Part shown: positions 33,023 through 41,217 of the stretch, piece by piece
Layout: every line of letters starts with the position of its first letter
Position numbering within the stretch: position 1 is the first letter of the stretch
Source of the DNA: Salinihabitans flavidus
GTDB lineage: Bacteria; Pseudomonadota; Alphaproteobacteria; Rhodobacterales; Rhodobacteraceae
Assembly: GCF_900110425.1 (NCBI RefSeq)
Contig: NZ_FODS01000021.1
Coordinates: forward strand, 1-56,618
Length of the DNA stretch: 56,618 nt
Reading direction: 5' to 3'
Notes under the pieces: model-generated
Told to the model about the DNA's origin: nothing
The model's input: only the letters and a program-made list of their open reading frames with translations
The model's database searches: none
Made by a program: the position numbers and the translations under genes

Positions 33023-33865
33023 TCACCAGCCGTCGGCAACCACCCTCTGACGCTGCAGTCCCAGCCCCTCGACCCCAAGTTCAAGCACATCTCCCGGCTT
33101 GAGATATGGTGGCGGCGTGCGGCCCATCGCAACGCCCGGCGGTGTACCGGTTGAAATCACATCCCCCGGGAGCAGGGTCATGATCTGACTGAGATAGTGA
33201 ATAAGATAGGCAACTCCGTAAACCATTGTTGCGGTTGTGCCATCCTGCATGGTCTTGCCATTCACGGTCAGCCAAAGCCGAAGCGCCTGTGGATCAGCGA
33301 TTTCATCCGGTGTGACCAACCAAGGCCCGAGTTGGCCGAAATTGTCGCTACTCTTGCCCTTCGTCCACTGACCGGCCCGATCGAACTGAAAACCACGCTC
33401 AGTCACATCATTGCTGACTGCGTAACCTGCCACATGGGAAAGCGCCTCTTGTTCGCTAACGTATTTCGCGGGCTTTCCGATGATCACGGCAAGCTCCACC
33501 TCCCAGTCGATCTTCTCTGCACCGCGCGGAATGATAATCGGATCGTCAGGGCCACAGATTGCACTCGTGGCCTTCATGAAAAGCACCGGCTCCGGGGGAA
33601 CTGCAAGCCCGGCTTCAGCGGCATGATCAGCATAGTTGAGACCGATCCCGAGGTATTTTCCCGTTCCGCCCACCGGCGGGCCAAGGCGGGGTTGTCCTTC
33701 CACCTTGGGAAGGACTGTCAGATCCAGGCCGAACAGTGCACCGAGATTGACCAGAACCGATCCTGTCAGATCCGGGATCAGCCCCGACAGATCACGAATT
33801 TCGCCATCAGCGTCCAGTACGCCGGGTTTCTCCTGCCCCGGCTCTCCATAGCGAACGAATTTCAT
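33023..33865 (-). CDS. Fumarylacetoacetate hydrolase-family enzyme
   Basis: A 280-residue protein from the ATG at 33865 (MKFVRYGEPGQEKPG). The FAH C-terminal domain holds the metal residues in GLNYADHAAEAG, EKIDWEVELAVIIG and VSNDVTERGFQ. The end GVAMGRTPPPYLKPGDVLELGVEGLG is typical of the 2-keto-4-pentenoate hydratase / acylpyruvate hydrolase / ureidoglycolate lyase group. Members cleave or hydrate 2-keto acids with Mg2+. It lies 135 bp after the acyl-CoA ligase gene and may be the last gene of the TRAP-led unit. The precise reaction cannot be named. Confidence 0.88.
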   Translation of the reverse strand: MKFVRYGEPGQEKPGVLDADGEIRDLSGLIPDLTGSVLVNLGALFGLDLTVLPKVEGQPRLGPPVGGTGKYLGIGLNYADHAAEAGLAVPPEPVLFMKATSAICGPDDPIIIPRGAEKIDWEVELAVIIGKPAKYVSEQEALSHVAGYAVSNDVTERGFQFDRAGQWTKGKSSDNFGQLGPWLVTPDEIADPQALRLWLTVNGKTMQDGTTATMVYGVAYLIHYLSQIMTLLPGDVISTGTPPGVAMGRTPPPYLKPGDVLELGVEGLGLQRQRVVADGW

Positions 33866-34000
33866 AAACAGCCCTTTCCAACGCCATAAGTGTCGGCCTG
33901 CACTTTCACCGCATGAAGCGGGAACCGCAAGCGGGCCCATAGGACAACAAAGGGCGACGACGCTATGTACTTTGACTATTTCACGCTGCTTAGCCAAAAA

Positions 34001-35566
34001 TCATTTCTTGGCCTCCGCATCCCAAGCCTGTTTCGTGCCTAGATCACGAAGGGTTTGCTTTTGAATCTTGCCTGTCGGTGTCTTGGGCAGTTCATCAACA
34101 CGCATGTCGATATACCGAGGGCGCATGTAGAGCGGCAGCACCTCGGCCAGAAACGCCGAGAGCGCTTCGGGTGATAGCTCTGCACCGGGAGTGAGACTGA
34201 CCACAATCTTCACCTCTTGCTCTCCGAATGGCGATTCGACCGCCACCGCCGCGCTTTCGCGCACTGCGGGATGGGCGTCCACCTCGCGCTCGATCTCATA
34301 CGACGAGATGTTTTCGCCCCGGCGGCGGATCGCGTCCTTCAAGCGGTCATGGAAATAGAAATATCCATCGTCGTCACGACTAAGCAGATCACCTGTGTGC
34401 AGCCATTGGTTGTGCCATGCCTCGGCGGTTTTCTCCGGCTTCTTCCAGTATCCGAGATTGAACTCCCATGGGTTTTCCGACCTCAGGACCAGTTCACCAA
34501 CCTCGCCGTTCGGCACTTCTTCGTCGTATTCGTTGACGATCCGGGCGATCACGCCAGCACGGGGGCGGCCACAAGTGCGCCCATTGGGCAGCTCGAACCC
34601 GGTTTGCAGCGGACAGCTGACCTCCGTCATGTTGAAAAGAGTGGCCACTTTTTCAATTCCAAAGCGACGCTTGAACTTGCCTACATCCCCGACCAACGGC
34701 GCCATGATCACTTTTTTCAAGGGATGTTCTCGATCGTCGTCACTCTCGGGCTGTGCCAGTAGAAACGCAGGCATTGCTGTGATTATGAGAGTCATCGTCG
34801 CCCCGAAATAGCGGATATCATCCCAAAATTCGGTAGCGCTGAACTTTGGCCTGATTGCCAGCGTCGCCCCGGCGATCAGCGGAATGCCTGCGAGATGTAC
34901 AAGCCCCACATGGAACATCGGAGCGCACATGTAATGCACGTCATCGGGATCACAGAGCGCGGCCTGACCCGCGGCGGTCGCGTGTGCTTGCGCGTAGGGA
35001 TAAAGCACCCCCTTTGACGGTCCGGTGGTACCAGAGGTATAAAATACGGCCATCGGATCAAAGTAACGGACAACAGGCGGCAGCGGATCGTCCGACTGTT
35101 CGAAAAGCACCGTGAATTCGTGCTGCATCCAAGGCGTTTTGCACCCTGGCTCCCCGTCGTCACAAACGATGACGTCTTGCAGATCGGGAAGGTCTTCGGC
35201 CACCTCCATCCAACGATCAAGATACCCCTGCGCAATGACCGCATGGCGGGCGCCGCAATCCGATGCCTGATGTGCGAGCATTCGTTTCACATAGGCTTCG
35301 TTCATCGGACACATAAGCGCGCCGATCTTGCAAAGTCCGAGCCATACAAGAAAGAAATCAATGCCTGAAGGCATCATGACCAGCACGCGATCACCCTTGG
35401 TCACACCGAGCGATGCGAAGCCTCTCCCAACGCTATTTGCCAGCGCATCGGTTTCGGCATAGGTCAGTCGACGTTCACGCGTGACAAGGAAGGCTTTATC
35501 GGGTTGGCGCTTTGCATGATCCTCGACAATATAGTGCATGACGATCTTGCGGTCATCGATGGTCAT
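34001..35566 (-). CDS. AMP-forming acyl-CoA ligase (CaiC-like)
   Basis: A 521-residue adenylate-forming enzyme, ATG at 35566 after AGAGGAG. The P-loop is FYTSGTTGPSKGVL, the A5-type region is FNMTEVSCPLQTGF, and the hinge is HTGDLLSRDDDGYFYFHDRLKDAIRRRGENIS. The catalytic Lys is in PKTPTGKIQKQTL. Overall pattern is like crotonobetaine/carnitine--CoA ligase CaiC and related medium carboxylate ligases. It overlaps the VOC gene by 14 bp, which ties it to the TRAP genes. It probably activates the acid imported by TRAP. The substrate is not known. Confidence 0.88.
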   Translation of the reverse strand: MTIDDRKIVMHYIVEDHAKRQPDKAFLVTRERRLTYAETDALANSVGRGFASLGVTKGDRVLVMMPSGIDFFLVWLGLCKIGALMCPMNEAYVKRMLAHQASDCGARHAVIAQGYLDRWMEVAEDLPDLQDVIVCDDGEPGCKTPWMQHEFTVLFEQSDDPLPPVVRYFDPMAVFYTSGTTGPSKGVLYPYAQAHATAAGQAALCDPDDVHYMCAPMFHVGLVHLAGIPLIAGATLAIRPKFSATEFWDDIRYFGATMTLIITAMPAFLLAQPESDDDREHPLKKVIMAPLVGDVGKFKRRFGIEKVATLFNMTEVSCPLQTGFELPNGRTCGRPRAGVIARIVNEYDEEVPNGEVGELVLRSENPWEFNLGYWKKPEKTAEAWHNQWLHTGDLLSRDDDGYFYFHDRLKDAIRRRGENISSYEIEREVDAHPAVRESAAVAVESPFGEQEVKIVVSLTPGAELSPEALSAFLAEVLPLYMRPRYIDMRVDELPKTPTGKIQKQTLRDLGTKQAWDAEAKK

Positions 35567-36089
35567 CACCCGGCTCCTCTCGATTTGCTGTGCGTTCCTG
35601 TCTCAGGAACTCCATGAATTCGACGATAAAGCCGTCGGGGTCAGGACAGCAGAAAACCCTTTGCCGCGTGCCGCCCATGTCAATTTCGGTCGGAGGTGAG
35701 TAGGGTTGGTGCCCGGCCAACGACAGTCCCTCGTGCATCTCGTCCGCATTCCGCACACGCAAACAGATACGGGGCACGCCCACGGCGGTCAGGTCCCCGG
35801 AAAGGCGCCCCCGCGTCGGTGGTAATGTCCATTCGATGAGATCAAGCCGTGTGGCGCGCGGGTCATCGCCCAGCATCAGAAACCGGGCTCGTGCCTTGCA
35901 TCCCTCGGGCACACGCAGAATCGGAACAAGCCCGATATCAGCAAAACTTCTTTCGGCGTCCGTCTCTTCGAACTCGATCACCCGATGGAAGCCAATGAGT
36001 TCATAGAAAGTTGTTGAGCAGTCCAGATCGGTGCAGTTCAGATTGAAATGAAACAGGCAGACGGCGTTGGACTTGTCCTTTTGCTTCAT
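35553..36089 (-). CDS. VOC (glyoxalase/dioxygenase-fold) family protein
   Basis: A 178-residue protein from the ATG at 36089 with GAGAGG six bases upstream. A TTG further upstream is less likely. Two VOC modules are visible: HFNLNCTDLDCSTTFYELIGF at the start and VFCCPDPDGFIVEFMEF at the end. His and Glu are at metal positions. The family includes glyoxalases, methylmalonyl-CoA epimerases and extradiol dioxygenases. It lies between dctQ (8 bp) and the acyl-CoA ligase (overlap), so it acts in the same pathway. The reaction is unknown. Confidence 0.85.
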   Translation of the reverse strand: MKQKDKSNAVCLFHFNLNCTDLDCSTTFYELIGFHRVIEFEETDAERSFADIGLVPILRVPEGCKARARFLMLGDDPRATRLDLIEWTLPPTRGRLSGDLTAVGVPRICLRVRNADEMHEGLSLAGHQPYSPPTEIDMGGTRQRVFCCPDPDGFIVEFMEFLRQERTANREEPGDDHR

Positions 36090-36097
36090 GACCTCTC

Positions 36098-36589
36098 TCA
36101 ATTGAAGACTGCGCGGACGTCACGCAGTAAGAGGCGAACCACCTCGATCATCATGATACCGAAGGATAGCGGCGCCATGATTACCACCGGCCAGGACGGC
36201 CAGTATCCGGTTCCAATCTGTAGCTGCCGACCGAATTCAAAAGCGGTGATCGTGTATTTCGCACAATACCAGGTCAGCACCGCGTAGACCGCTAGCTCAC
36301 ATAGTAGAACAAAGGCGCCAACGGCTCTGGCGACATGTTTCGACAGAAAGACATCAATGACTTCCAGCTTTGGAAAACTGCCGGAACGATGCGCCAGCGG
36401 CAGGCCCCAGAACACCAGGAGGGGAAAGAAAGCTCCTCCGATCATGTTGTAACCACCCGGGATGAGGTCAGCTTGTAGAATATAGCGACCAAATACAGTC
36501 AGGACAGTTATCCCCATGATCGCAAGCAGGCACATACCGCCGCCGATGGCGGCTAGTCCCCATTCGAATTTCCCTATCAAGCGTATCAT
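36098..36589 (-). CDS. dctQ: TRAP transporter small membrane subunit
   Basis: A 163-residue membrane protein with four hydrophobic segments, from the ATG at 36589 (MIRLIGKFEWG). GGAFFPLLVFWGLPLAHRSG, in the middle, is the DctQ hallmark region (FFP..VFWG.P.AHR). It bridges the binding protein and the large permease in Na+-driven tripartite uptake. It starts 8 bp after dctM ends. Confidence 0.92.
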   Translation of the reverse strand: MIRLIGKFEWGLAAIGGGMCLLAIMGITVLTVFGRYILQADLIPGGYNMIGGAFFPLLVFWGLPLAHRSGSFPKLEVIDVFLSKHVARAVGAFVLLCELAVYAVLTWYCAKYTITAFEFGRQLQIGTGYWPSWPVVIMAPLSFGIMMIEVVRLLLRDVRAVFN

Positions 36590-36597
36590 TCCAGCCC

Positions 36598-37899
36598 CTA
36601 TTGAATTCTGCTTGGTAGCCAGGTCACGACTTCTGGAAACCGCACGAGAATGAATGACACGATCACCGCCGTCACCAGCGCAAACAGTCCTGTGCGCCGG
36701 AATATCGGCGCGACGGGATGCCCTGCAGCCGCACAGGCAGCATATGTCGCGAGCCCCACTGGCGGCGTCAAAAGGCCGAGTGAAATCATGAAACACGCCA
36801 TTACGCCGAACCATATGAGATCGACCTCAGCAGCGTTCAGAAGCGGCATGATGATCGGAATGATCAACACCATGACGGCGGCGGATTCGAGTATTAGGCC
36901 GGCGACAAAGAATACCAGTAGAAGCAAAGCGATCAATACCGTCGGGTTTTCGAGCATTGGGGCCGCAAAATCGAGCAATTCCCTTGGCGCACGGGATAGC
37001 GAGAGGAACCGACCAAACGCCTGTGCTCCCAGAACGATAAACATGAGCATCGCGGTCACTTTGACGGAATCGGTTAGGGCCTCGAACACATCCCGCAACC
37101 CGATTCGTCGCATTCCGAGCATTCCGATCAGCGCCGTTACGGCCCCTAGTGCTCCGGCCTCTGCGGCGGTGACGATTCCACCGTAAATGCCTCCAAAGAT
37201 AACGGTCATCAGGATCAGGACAAAAACGAAGGCAGAAACGGCGCTTCGACTCACATCGGTTTCGATACCTTCATCAGTGTCGGTGCCTTCTTCGCTGACC
37301 TCCGCGAAGAAATGCAAACATCCGATATAGACGGCAATACACAGCACCCCCGGTAAAAGCGCTCCAATGAACAAATGACCAACAGGCACCAAAGTGAGAG
37401 AGCCATAGATAATCATGATGATCGAAGGCGGAATGATTGCAGCAAGCGAGCCGCTGATCGCGGCAAGTGCGATTGAGAAACTACGTGTATAGCCCACACG
37501 TTGCAATTGCGGGCTGGCCATTGAGGCAAGTGCGGCCGAGGCCGCCGCGCCAGACCCGGACACTGCGCCGAGAAGGCCACCAGATACGATCGTCGCCGCC
37601 CCAAGGGGAAAGCGCCGGCGTCCTGACAGCCGGTAGCCAACCAGAAACAGATCCTCGACCACACGGCCACGCAGAAGAAACTGCGCCATGACCAGATAGA
37701 GGGGAATAATCGACAACGAAAAGGAAGACGCCGCCCCAATGATGTCGGGCGCCAACAGTCCACCAAGCACCTTGACGCCCACCAGAGCGACAATTCCGAT
37801 GATGCCGGCTCCCATAAGAACGATTGCCACACTCTGGCCGAGAACGAGAAAGAGGCCGAACCATATGCTGATAAACAGCAGCGCCTCATGATTGGTCAT
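36598..37899 (-). CDS. dctM: TRAP transporter large permease
   Basis: A 433-residue inner-membrane protein with about 11-12 helices. The DctM patterns are GGRRFPLGAATIVSGGLLGAVSGSGAAASAALA-like sequence in the second quarter, ISGSLAAIIPPSIIMIIYG, and PIIMPLLNAAEVDLIWFGVM near the end. It is the ion-coupled channel of the TRAP system. It lies downstream of dctP with a 52-bp gap that holds a strong hairpin, and upstream of dctQ. Confidence 0.94.
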   Translation of the reverse strand: MTNHEALLFISIWFGLFLVLGQSVAIVLMGAGIIGIVALVGVKVLGGLLAPDIIGAASSFSLSIIPLYLVMAQFLLRGRVVEDLFLVGYRLSGRRRFPLGAATIVSGGLLGAVSGSGAAASAALASMASPQLQRVGYTRSFSIALAAISGSLAAIIPPSIIMIIYGSLTLVPVGHLFIGALLPGVLCIAVYIGCLHFFAEVSEEGTDTDEGIETDVSRSAVSAFVFVLILMTVIFGGIYGGIVTAAEAGALGAVTALIGMLGMRRIGLRDVFEALTDSVKVTAMLMFIVLGAQAFGRFLSLSRAPRELLDFAAPMLENPTVLIALLLLVFFVAGLILESAAVMVLIIPIIMPLLNAAEVDLIWFGVMACFMISLGLLTPPVGLATYAACAAAGHPVAPIFRRTGLFALVTAVIVSFILVRFPEVVTWLPSRIQ

Positions 37900-37920
37900 A
37901 TCGGATCACTCCGGCAAGCA

Positions 37921-37941
37921 GGGGCGGCGTTTGGCCGCCCC
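37921..37941 (-). other. Strong stem-loop between dctP and dctM
   Basis: GGGGCGGC (37921-37928) and GCCGCCCC (37934-37941) form a perfect 8-bp stem with a 5-nt loop, 10 bases after the dctP stop. There is no U-run on the transcribed strand. It most likely protects the dctP message or partly attenuates the membrane genes, so that binding protein exceeds permease. Confidence 0.6.
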
Positions 37942-37951
37942 ATCTAAGAAG

Positions 37952-39031
37952 TCAGTCAGCGAGGTATTCTGCCACACCTTCGGGCAGTTCACCGCCTTCT
38001 TCCGCAATGAGCTCCGCCCAGAGCTGTGCGGTGGCTCGTGCGGGATGACCATTGGCTTCGGTCGCTTCGATCCACTGGATCCAGGCACGACGGCCGGCAT
38101 CGGCGATGTGTGTCTGCATTTCGGGAGACAGATCGCTAACGTCCTCAAAGACTGCGCCTTGTTCACGAGCCTCTTCGCGGACTTCGATTTCCTGAGTCTC
38201 GATGAACTCCGCTGTTTCAAGGGCCACCTCACGCGCAGCTTGATCAAAGACCTCTTGCTGTTCGGGCGTCAGGCTGTCCCAGGCACTTTGTGTCATTGCG
38301 TTGTAGGACTCCCAGTGCCCCAGCGCGACGCCGTCAATCGTGTAGTCGAGAAGGCCAACCAAGGAGTAGGACTTCCAGTCGCCGACGGAAATGATTGCCC
38401 CATCAATCGTGTTGCGCGAGACCGCCTCGAATATCTCGGCACCCGTGATCGTGACCGGGTTCACGCCCAATTGTTCCAGAGTCATGGTTTGCAGTGCGGC
38501 ACCGGCACGCAGTTGCAGTCCATCGAAATCGGACGGCTCTCGGACTTCCTTGCCGGAAGTCGAAATTGCGTAGGCCCCGGTGGCGCCTAACGCCCAGGCC
38601 TTGATCCCCTTGTCGCCGATTTCGTAGTCATAGAAGGTCTTGCCCGGCACCAGTTCCACATCGCTGTCGAGCATCTTCTGAAAGGCCCGCGTTACGGCGG
38701 GCGAGTCAGTATTGTAGACAGGCACCTGGCTGATATCGGACAGCGGGAAAACACCCGGGTGATAGGGCGCCAAAAGCGGCGTGACGGCATCCACAGTTCC
38801 ACCCTGGAGCGCGTCCAAACCACGGCCTACGCCAACAAGTTCACCCGCGTAGAATCGGGTAAAGCGAACGTCGGTTTCGGCCTCCACTTTGTCAGCAAAT
38901 CGGTCTAGCGCAACGCCAACCCAGAAGTGAACCTGCGGTAGCGAAGATGAAAGTGTCAGATTCTGAGCAGAGGCTGGTACTGCGACTGAAATCGCGGCAG
39001 CAGCGAGCGCTCCTTTGAGAATGGTCTTCAT
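37952..39031 (-). CDS. dctP: TRAP transporter periplasmic solute-binding protein
   Basis: A 359-residue protein, ATG at 39031 after GGAGGAG. The Sec signal peptide ends near VPASAQ (about residues 1-23). The DctP fold is complete, with DFDGLQLRAGAALQTMTLEQLGVNPV holding the conserved Arg that binds a substrate carboxylate. The ligand is thus an organic acid but not identifiable. First gene of the dctP-M-Q-VOC-ligase unit. Its 361-bp upstream gap carries two copies of the TGTCCGACA operator and a TTGACA box. Confidence 0.93.
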   Translation of the reverse strand: MKTILKGALAAAAISVAVPASAQNLTLSSSLPQVHFWVGVALDRFADKVEAETDVRFTRFYAGELVGVGRGLDALQGGTVDAVTPLLAPYHPGVFPLSDISQVPVYNTDSPAVTRAFQKMLDSDVELVPGKTFYDYEIGDKGIKAWALGATGAYAISTSGKEVREPSDFDGLQLRAGAALQTMTLEQLGVNPVTITGAEIFEAVSRNTIDGAIISVGDWKSYSLVGLLDYTIDGVALGHWESYNAMTQSAWDSLTPEQQEVFDQAAREVALETAEFIETQEIEVREEAREQGAVFEDVSDLSPEMQTHIADAGRRAWIQWIEATEANGHPARATAQLWAELIAEEGGELPEGVAEYLAD

Positions 39032-39109
39032 TAGGCAATCTCCTCCTTTGCCTTGTCTTCCAATCACACCGGATAGTGCAGCATGTTCCGGCAAGAATAG
39101 GACTGTCCG

Positions 39110-39123
39110 TTTGTCCGACAGAA
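39110..39123. promoter_or_regulatory. FadR-type GntR operator, dctP site 1
   Basis: TTTGTCCGACAGAA holds the core TGTCCGACA (39112-39120), arms TGTC and GACA around one base. It lies 79 bp before the dctP start and just after a minus-strand TTGACA. The neighbouring bases repeat a half site (CTGTCCG, 39103-39109). Confidence 0.75.
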
Positions 39124-39235
39124 CAAATTTTCTGTCAATTGCCTATTTTGTATCAGCGCCGTGCTTGGTCCGCTGGTGCGCGATTCAGGCGTAGTCCTTG
39201 GTATACCTATGCTCGGACCAATCACTTCTGTCTGT

Positions 39236-39246
39236 TTGTCCGACAA
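39236..39246. promoter_or_regulatory. FadR-type GntR operator, dctP site 2
   Basis: TTGTCCGACAA, arms TTGTC and GACAA around one base, 125 bp upstream of site 1. The identical 11-mer occurs at 41185. Confidence 0.72.
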
Positions 39247-39392
39247 TTCGAAACCCTTCCCCACCGGATATTCTTCCCTAATAAATCGTCCTCCGCCCAC
39301 CATGATAACCCAAGTCAACAGAGTCGCGAAACAATTACGTTCTTCCGTCGGGAATGGGGCAGAACAAGACGACATCACCCAACAAAAGGATG

Positions 39393-40208
39393 TCAGGCGT
39401 GACCTTTGAGTGAGCGTGAAACACTGACCGAGCCAGCGCCCAGCAACGCGCCAGCGTCAACCGGGATAAGCTGTCCTGTGATTCGTGTTGCATCCACGGC
39501 CAAGAACTCTGCGACCTGTGCTATATCGTCCGGCGAACAAACTTCCCCAAGCGCAGAGGACGCCGCAAAAGCATCCTTGATACGTGTATAGTCCTCCTCC
39601 CCCATGACATTGAGGAACCAGCCACTATCAATGAGTCCCGGAAGAATCGCATTGACCCGAACCTCTGGCGCCAACAAGCGGGCGAGGGACTTGGTAAGCG
39701 TGTTGAGCGCACCCTTTGAAGTAACATACGCTATGGACGATCCATTCCCCGTCATTCCTGCGATCGAAGAAATATTCACCACCGCCCCGATACCGCCACG
39801 TTTCAACAACGGCGCCGCAGCGCGAGCCATTTGATAGGCGCCGATGACGTTGACCCCGTAGATCCTATAAAAATCTTCAGCGTTCTGACCCTCAAGATCA
39901 GGAAAATCCGTAAACTGCGTGAGCCCTGCACTGTTGATAAGTGTATCCACACGGCCCCATTGGTGTCGCGCCGCTTCAACAATGGCCCGACAGTCGTGAT
40001 CTCGTTCCACATCACCCTGAATGGCAAGCGCGCCAACGCCCACTGACTGGCATTGCCTGACAACGGCTTCGGCCTCGTTGGCGCTGCTGCGAAAATTGAC
40101 AACAACGTTGAACCCGCGGGTGGCCATACGTTTCGCACAGGCGGCTCCAACACCTGTTCCTGCACCCGTAATCAACGCGACAGGTTCTGTGCTGCAATGT
40201 TCAACCAT
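39393..40208 (-). CDS. Short-chain dehydrogenase/reductase
   Basis: A 271-residue SDR from the ATG at 40208 with AGGAAAAAGAG upstream. The nucleotide motif is TGAGTGVGAACA (about 14-25), NSAGL follows, then the catalytic Ser in NISSIAG and Tyr/Lys in AYVTSKGAL. The VNFRSSANEAEA stretch after the second strand favours NADP(H). It would oxidise or reduce a hydroxyl/keto group of a CoA intermediate, in the way LvaD-like or FabG-like enzymes do. It follows the hydratase gene by 35 bp and shares its promoter. Confidence 0.9.
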   Translation of the reverse strand: MVEHCSTEPVALITGAGTGVGAACAKRMATRGFNVVVNFRSSANEAEAVVRQCQSVGVGALAIQGDVERDHDCRAIVEAARHQWGRVDTLINSAGLTQFTDFPDLEGQNAEDFYRIYGVNVIGAYQMARAAAPLLKRGGIGAVVNISSIAGMTGNGSSIAYVTSKGALNTLTKSLARLLAPEVRVNAILPGLIDSGWFLNVMGEEDYTRIKDAFAASSALGEVCSPDDIAQVAEFLAVDATRITGQLIPVDAGALLGAGSVSVSRSLKGHA

Positions 40209-40243
40209 CTCTTTTTCCTGCTTCGGCGAAGGCTTGTCCGTTT

Positions 40244-41092
40244 TCACCCTGTCTCTTCTGGCCACCAGCCACGCATGACAGATGCGGCATCCAGGCGTTG
40301 GTCAAAATTCGGACGACGTTTCTCGGAGAAAGCCGCCACGCCCTCGGCGCTGTCGCGATGCGACAAGCGTGCAGCAATAGCCCTGGATTCGAGTGCATGC
40401 GCCTCTGCGGGATGTGCGGCCCCCATCATCTCCCAGACCAGACGCCTATTCATCGCAACCGACACTGGCGCGGTGTTGGCGGCAATCTCCTCGGCGATGG
40501 CCAAGGCGGCGGGCAACAACTCCGCCTCGGAAAGAAGTTTGCGGACAAGCCCCTCATCGCGCGCCTCCTTCGCCGAAACCGTGCGGCCGGTCAGCATCCA
40601 GTCGAGCGCGGTTTCCACTCCGACGACACGCGGCAGGAACCAGCTTGAACAGCTTTCCGCCGCGATACCCCGGCGCGCAAAGATGAACGCCCATTTCGCG
40701 CTATCTGATGCCAGTCGGAAGTCGCAGGCAATGGAAAGGCTTGCACCAAATCCCGCCGCAATGCCGTTGACCGCTGCGATCAGGGGCTTGTTCATGCGGA
40801 ACAGTCGAAGGACCGTAACACCACCAATATCGGGCGGCACCCCCTCTCCGGTCTCAGGATTCCCGCCATGAGGAAGACCAAACCCATCGGAAATATCGGT
40901 TCCGGCACAAAAGGCACGACCTGCACCTGTGATGATCACACAGCGTACGGCCTCATCGGCCTCGGCCCGATCGAGCCCCGCAATCAGCGCTTCATGGGTT
41001 TCCGGTCGGGCGGCATTCAGCTTTTCCGGTCGGCACAGCGTCAATACCGCAGCAGCGCCCTCTCTGTCATATAGAACGTCGTTTCCACTCAT
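40244..41092 (-). CDS. Enoyl-CoA hydratase/isomerase family protein
   Basis: A 282-residue crotonase-fold enzyme. LTLCRPEKLNAARPETHEAL and the oxyanion-hole loops GAGRAFCAGTDISD and AVNGIAAGFGASLSIACDFRLAS are present. The first glutamate position (GG.E.AL in hydratases) is Ala-Ser (GASLSIACD), and a Glu is kept only near RRGIAAESCSS. A classical hydratase reaction is therefore doubtful. Isomerase or hydrolase action is possible. First gene of a two-gene unit with the SDR, divergent from the kinase gene, with two operators in the gap. Confidence 0.87.
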   Translation of the reverse strand: MSGNDVLYDREGAAAVLTLCRPEKLNAARPETHEALIAGLDRAEADEAVRCVIITGAGRAFCAGTDISDGFGLPHGGNPETGEGVPPDIGGVTVLRLFRMNKPLIAAVNGIAAGFGASLSIACDFRLASDSAKWAFIFARRGIAAESCSSWFLPRVVGVETALDWMLTGRTVSAKEARDEGLVRKLLSEAELLPAALAIAEEIAANTAPVSVAMNRRLVWEMMGAAHPAEAHALESRAIAARLSHRDSAEGVAAFSEKRRPNFDQRLDAASVMRGWWPEETG

Positions 41093-41110
41093 GACTTCCT
41101 CGCGGTCGGC

Positions 41111-41121
41111 TTGTTGGACAA
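41111..41121. promoter_or_regulatory. FadR-type GntR operator, weaker copy before the hydratase gene
   Basis: TTGTTGGACAA differs by one base from TTGTCGGACAA, the reverse complement of the 41185 site. It lies 18 bp before the hydratase start, where binding would block the leftward promoter. Confidence 0.6.
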
Positions 41122-41141
41122 GCTATCGAGAATTGAGCATC

Positions 41142-41163
41142 GGTCAACCAATTCTGGTTGACC
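41142..41163. promoter_or_regulatory. 22-bp inverted repeat with 9-bp arms
   Basis: GGTCAACCA (41142-41150) and TGGTTGACC (41155-41163) are perfect arms around ATTC. The right arm includes TTGACC (41158-41163), a possible -35 for the kinase gene. The half GGTTGACC recurs at 41208-41215 next to the kinase start. This is a second operator type, distinct from TGTCCGACA, in the same 125-bp divergent gap. Confidence 0.65.
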
Positions 41164-41184
41164 TGAGAAGCGTGAACATATTAT
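41158..41184 (+). promoter_or_regulatory. Candidate promoter of the kinase-dehydrogenase genes
   Basis: TTGACC (41158-41163) and TATTAT (41179-41184) are spaced by 15 bp. The GntR operator at 41185 starts directly after the -10 box, where a repressor would cover the transcription start. The spacing is short of the ideal 17, so the call is tentative. Confidence 0.45.
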
Positions 41185-41195
41185 TTGTCCGACAA
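41185..41195. promoter_or_regulatory. FadR-type GntR operator before the kinase gene
   Basis: TTGTCCGACAA, identical to dctP site 2, lies 22 bp upstream of the kinase start and just after its -10 box. Confidence 0.75.
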
Positions 41196-41217
41196 TCCAA
41201 CTTAAAAGGTTGACCGT

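Larger units (their letters stand above)
39032..39392. other. 361-bp intergenic region upstream of dctP
   Basis: No gene is seen. It contains the two operators listed separately and, on the minus strand, a consensus TTGACA (39138-39133) just upstream of the first operator. A repressor there would cover the -10 region of dctP. The left-over part (39250-39392), beside the SDR stop, shows no clear signal. Confidence 0.6.
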
